This document shows, in pieces, positions 15,116 through 17,318 of a stretch of 17,318 bases of DNA. Positions within the stretch are counted from its first letter, which is position 1. Each line of letters opens with the position of its first letter. The position numbers and the translations under genes were made by a program. The notes beneath the pieces were generated by a model. It was not told the origin of the DNA, searched no databases, and saw only the letters and a program-made list of their open reading frames with translations. Source of the DNA: Planctomycetaceae bacterium (GTDB lineage: Bacteria > Planctomycetota > Planctomycetia > Pirellulales > Thermoguttaceae); contig JAIRYX010000245.1 in assembly GCA_031267635.1 (NCBI GenBank), positions 1 through 17,318 of the forward strand, in the 5' to 3' direction.

Positions 15116-16321
15116 TTAATCGGTATGCAGGCAAAACAAGACAAAATGATAAAAAACCGGTGCGGCGAAACAAAGGGAATCAATCCGGTCAAGTACGCCG
15201 TTGTGACCTTCGATAAGCGTACCGTAATCTTCAACGCCTCTATCGCGTTTGATGGCAGACATCGTGAGATTTCCGGCAAATCCCATCAGCGAAATGAGTA
15301 ATCCCGCGACGGCGGCTTGCCACCATTCGGGAAATGGTGTTACACCCCAAAGTGCGGCGGCTAAAAGAGATGTGGTTGCCGCTCCTCCTAAAACGCCTTC
15401 CCAAGTTCGTGTCGCGTTGATTGTTGGAGCAATAATATGACGGCGCGGAATGTGCGACCACAAATATTGGAAAACGTCGCCTGTTTGAACAATCAACACA
15501 AAGAAAAAAAGCAATCGAAGCGGTCGTCCTGTCAGAGGCGGAATCGGCTTATTTTTTTCTTGTGTCACAGAGGGTTGTGACGGTTGTTCTGTTGTTTGCT
15601 GATGATTATGAGTTTGTGTTTCTGATAAAGGGTTGTTTTCGCCGGAATGTTCCGGACTGACCGTTTGCGCAGCGACTTTAATTGCCGATTCGACAGCATT
15701 ATCACCTAATCCGCCTTCCAAGGCGCTGGTTACTGTTCCGACTGGCTCCTGATGTTCCGGCGTTGGAAAATTCAACGTCAACAAAGCTGGAGCGTAACTG
15801 AAACTGTAAACACAAATCAAAAGCCCAACCTGAATCTTTGCGACTCGCTCCAGAAAATGTTGCGAGTCGCCGGAAATAGCAATTGCCGCCGGAATAATCA
15901 AAAAAACGTACGTCGGCACGAATACGGAAAAAATGTAATACGGTTGAACGTAAAACGTTTGATCAAACCAAGCGGGATCAATTGCAACGAGCAAAAATTG
16001 CAATGGCGTACAGAGAAAAAAGACCCAAAACAGGGTCGTGTTGTCGGCGCGGCGGGTTGGGGTTAGCGTGATATATTCGCGTAATGCCCAAAATGAAATC
16101 AGTCCGAATAACAAAACTGTCGCAATCCGCCCGAACAAAAATGCACCGACCAGCATTCCGAAAAGCAACCACCACGCATGGATTCGGGAACGAAATGTAT
16201 CGAGCACTGCCGCGTCAATCCCGACGTCTCGCCGTTTTCGCAAAACCCAAACGACGTAACTCGCTATTGTCAAAACAATTAAGACTCCACCAAGCAATAC
16301 TATCGTTTTAGGATCGTTCAT
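15116..16321 (-). CDS. cdsA: phosphatidate cytidylyltransferase (CDP-diacylglycerol synthase), YnbB-like
   Basis: Makes CDP-diacylglycerol from phosphatidate and CTP in the inner membrane, the entry to phospholipid head-group synthesis. The 401-residue polytopic protein has the CdsA-family C-terminal signature at 355-382: SAIKRDRGVEDYG, then EGHNGVLDRIDS with the paired acidic residues. Upstream are GDVFQYLW (281-288) and the TRTWEGVLGG segment (304-313). The N-terminal half (membrane segments about 5-27, 50-80, 97-113, 127-150, 163-183) with ALREYITL and SYAPALLTL recalls the E. coli YnbB branch rather than classical CdsA. A hydrophilic Q/T/P/E-rich insert of about 78 residues (186-264) interrupts the membrane part, which is unusual. 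ATG at 16321 has no clear Shine-Dalgarno. Confidence 0.9.
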   Translation of the reverse strand: MNDPKTIVLLGGVLIVLTIASYVVWVLRKRRDVGIDAAVLDTFRSRIHAWWLLFGMLVGAFLFGRIATVLLFGLISFWALREYITLTPTRRADNTTLFWVFFLCTPLQFLLVAIDPAWFDQTFYVQPYYIFSVFVPTYVFLIIPAAIAISGDSQHFLERVAKIQVGLLICVYSFSYAPALLTLNFPTPEHQEPVGTVTSALEGGLGDNAVESAIKVAAQTVSPEHSGENNPLSETQTHNHQQTTEQPSQPSVTQEKNKPIPPLTGRPLRLLFFFVLIVQTGDVFQYLWSHIPRRHIIAPTINATRTWEGVLGGAATTSLLAAALWGVTPFPEWWQAAVAGLLISLMGFAGNLTMSAIKRDRGVEDYGTLIEGHNGVLDRIDSLCFAAPVFYHFVLFCLHTD

Positions 16322-16359
16322 GTTTTACCCGTAAAAAAATTTCTTCGAGACAACCAATC

Positions 16360-16460
16360 ATTATAGGGAATTTCTAAAAAACTCTTCCCAATATCAACAA
16401 GTCCTTATTTTTCAATGGTAGAATTTGTTGAAAGTGAGGTTTTTAGAAGTTCCCTATAAT
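16360..16460. mobile_element. 101-bp MITE-like element with 25-bp terminal inverted repeats
   Basis: Termini 16360-16384 and 16436-16460 match in inverted orientation at 23 of 25 positions (core ATAGGGAA.TTCTAAAAA). The 51-bp interior has no coding frame but contains a further short pair (TCAACAA / TTGTTGA), so the whole can fold into one hairpin. Sixteen bases of the left terminus (16369-16384) recur exactly at 16614-16629. No transposase is in the window, and no target duplication is certain. Confidence 0.65.
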
Positions 16461-16508
16461 CTAACATTTTTTCCCGACGAATTCAAAAGATTTTTCGATT
16501 CTCACAAA

Positions 16509-16629
16509 TTCATCTCCAAAAAACAAAAATTCCAATCGTTTTAAGCGATTGAGATGAAAATGGTTGCGATTATAACAAAATTATAATGACTAGAAGTCAT
16601 GAATTGTGCGACCAATTTCTAAAAAACTC
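16509..16629. repeat. cluster of small hairpins and a second copy of the element terminus
   Basis: TTCATCTC (16509-16516) pairs with GAGATGAA (16551-16558) around CAATCG / CGATTG (16533-16538, 16546-16551). Then come ATTATA / TATAAT (16569-16574, 16582-16587) and ATGACT / AGTCAT (16586-16591, 16595-16600). At 16614-16629 the sequence AATTTCTAAAAAACTC repeats the left terminus of the 101-bp element. The stretch 16322-16844 contains no credible gene. Confidence 0.6.
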
Positions 16630-16844
16630 AACTTGATGACACACATTGAGTACGTTTATTGTGTTTTTGGGTATCCGAAATCTTCAACACTTGTCATAAC
16701 GCAAAGTACGAATTTATCGGATAATTTTTCGTAACTATTACCAAGTCACGCAATTTCGCTTGACATTTTTCATATCAAGAGAAATTGAGGAACTTCGTAG
16801 TATAGTCAATTTTACAGAAAAATATCAACTATTTCAGCCCTGAT

Positions 16845-17171
16845 TTATAAAATCCCCTTAGTAGCCAACAATTGCCCCCAATATGCGCCCTTATGCCCTT
16901 GTCTTTTAGACCATGGATTGTTATCAAAACAAATGGAACGAGAATAGAGAATAGAGAATAGAGAATAGAGAATAGGGAAAATTTGATAAATAAAGGCGGC
17001 AGCAGTAAAATCGTTTGGGTAACCAGCTAATGGAGACATCGTCATTAAGATTGTTGCCAAGTGCGGATCTATTGGGGGCTTGGGCAACTGAATAGTTATG
17101 CTCATTGCACTTGACATTGCGGTTTTCACTGGCGTCGTTATATCGTAAAATCCGATTTGATCTCCATTCAT
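16845..17171 (-). CDS. doubtful ORF, possibly a gene fragment disrupted by a tandem repeat
   Basis: A 108-codon frame starting MNGDQIGFYDITTPVKTAMS. The first 70 residues look protein-like (LPKPPIDPHLATILM, SPLAGYPNDFTAAAF), then a 7-bp tandem repeat writes the low-complexity stretch PILYSLFSILYS and the rest loses protein character. No Shine-Dalgarno is evident, and an in-frame stop lies only about eight codons further upstream. I recognise no family. It may be a decayed gene or chance. Confidence 0.2.
   Translation of the reverse strand: MNGDQIGFYDITTPVKTAMSSAMSITIQLPKPPIDPHLATILMTMSPLAGYPNDFTAAAFIYQIFPILYSLFSILYSRSICFDNNPWSKRQGHKGAYWGQLLATKGIL
16941..16975. repeat. 7-bp tandem repeat (AGAATAG x5)
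   Basis: Five perfect copies of AGAATAG head to tail. The unit is not a multiple of three, so a change in copy number would shift the minus-strand frame that crosses it. Confidence 0.85.
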
Positions 17172-17318
17172 AAACCCGACTTTAAAAGCGAGAAAAATAT
17201 ATTAGACCTTTTCTCTAACCCATTTTTTTTCCATTTAGTTTGCGAGTGCTGCAATTGTAACGCGCATTTTTTTATTGAGATTATTGATTGGGGTATTGTT
17301 GTTTATAGGAGTTGCAAT
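17172..17318 (+). other. window-edge leader, possible start of a gene beyond the edge
   Basis: No frame of note lies inside. AGGAG at 17307-17311 followed five bases later by AT at the last two positions would make a good start site if the next base is G. Confidence 0.25.

Noticed and set aside
1..17318. tRNA or rRNA genes
   Set aside because: I scanned for T-loop-like GGTTCRA motifs with pairing arms and for rRNA-like stretches and saw none. A covariance search would be needed to exclude a divergent tRNA.

Overview
The window looks like chromosomal DNA of a low-GC member of the Planctomycetota, possibly a host-associated Thermoguttaceae-like lineage. This is inferred from protein types, since the window has no rRNA marker. 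The pointers are a secreted protein with an SHD1 (SLA1 homology) domain fused to Sel1 repeats and propeller blades, several secreted WD40-like proteins, a Zn-ribbon/DUF4190 + DUF2752 + CD225 membrane cassette, and a YnbB-like CdsA. Several genes lack a Shine-Dalgarno (SD) sequence, while a few have a clear one.

Layout. 1-340: 3' end of an unrecognised gene. 341-1273: mostly non-coding, with a 7-bp tandem repeat, a 46-codon ORF with a good SD, a nine-unit 21-bp tandem repeat and a short GC-rich hairpin block. 1274-2632 (-): aroA (EPSP synthase), divergent from a short-chain dehydrogenase at 2879-3682 (+). 3762-6620 (-): from the right, a CD225-family protein, a DUF2752 protein and a Zn-ribbon/DUF4190 protein packed as an operon, then comF and a VanZ-like protein. 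6621-7270: non-coding, with a 10-bp palindrome and a nested 131-bp inverted repeat.

7271-15004 (+): four consecutive genes for exported proteins. They are a 434-aa protein of unknown function, an SHD1-Sel1-propeller protein, a propeller protein with a coiled coil and a novel C-terminal region, and a second propeller protein with a duplicated Q/K/D-rich tail. A large 166-bp inverted-repeat element lies between the last two. This block is the accessory part of the window and the best candidate for an undescribed extracytoplasmic system. A stem-loop terminator separates it from the convergent cdsA/ynbB-like gene at 15116-16321 (-). 16322-17318 is nearly gene-free and holds a 101-bp MITE-like element, a second partial copy of its terminus, several hairpins and a 7-bp tandem repeat inside a doubtful ORF.

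How the genes fit together: aroA, the SDR, comF and cdsA are ordinary housekeeping or scavenged functions. The CD225/DUF2752/DUF4190 trio is a small membrane cassette of unknown role. The four exported proteins share signal peptides, propeller or solenoid scaffolds and, in two cases, an LLSHG motif just after the signal peptide. That suggests a periplasmic or surface protein-interaction set rather than enzymes.
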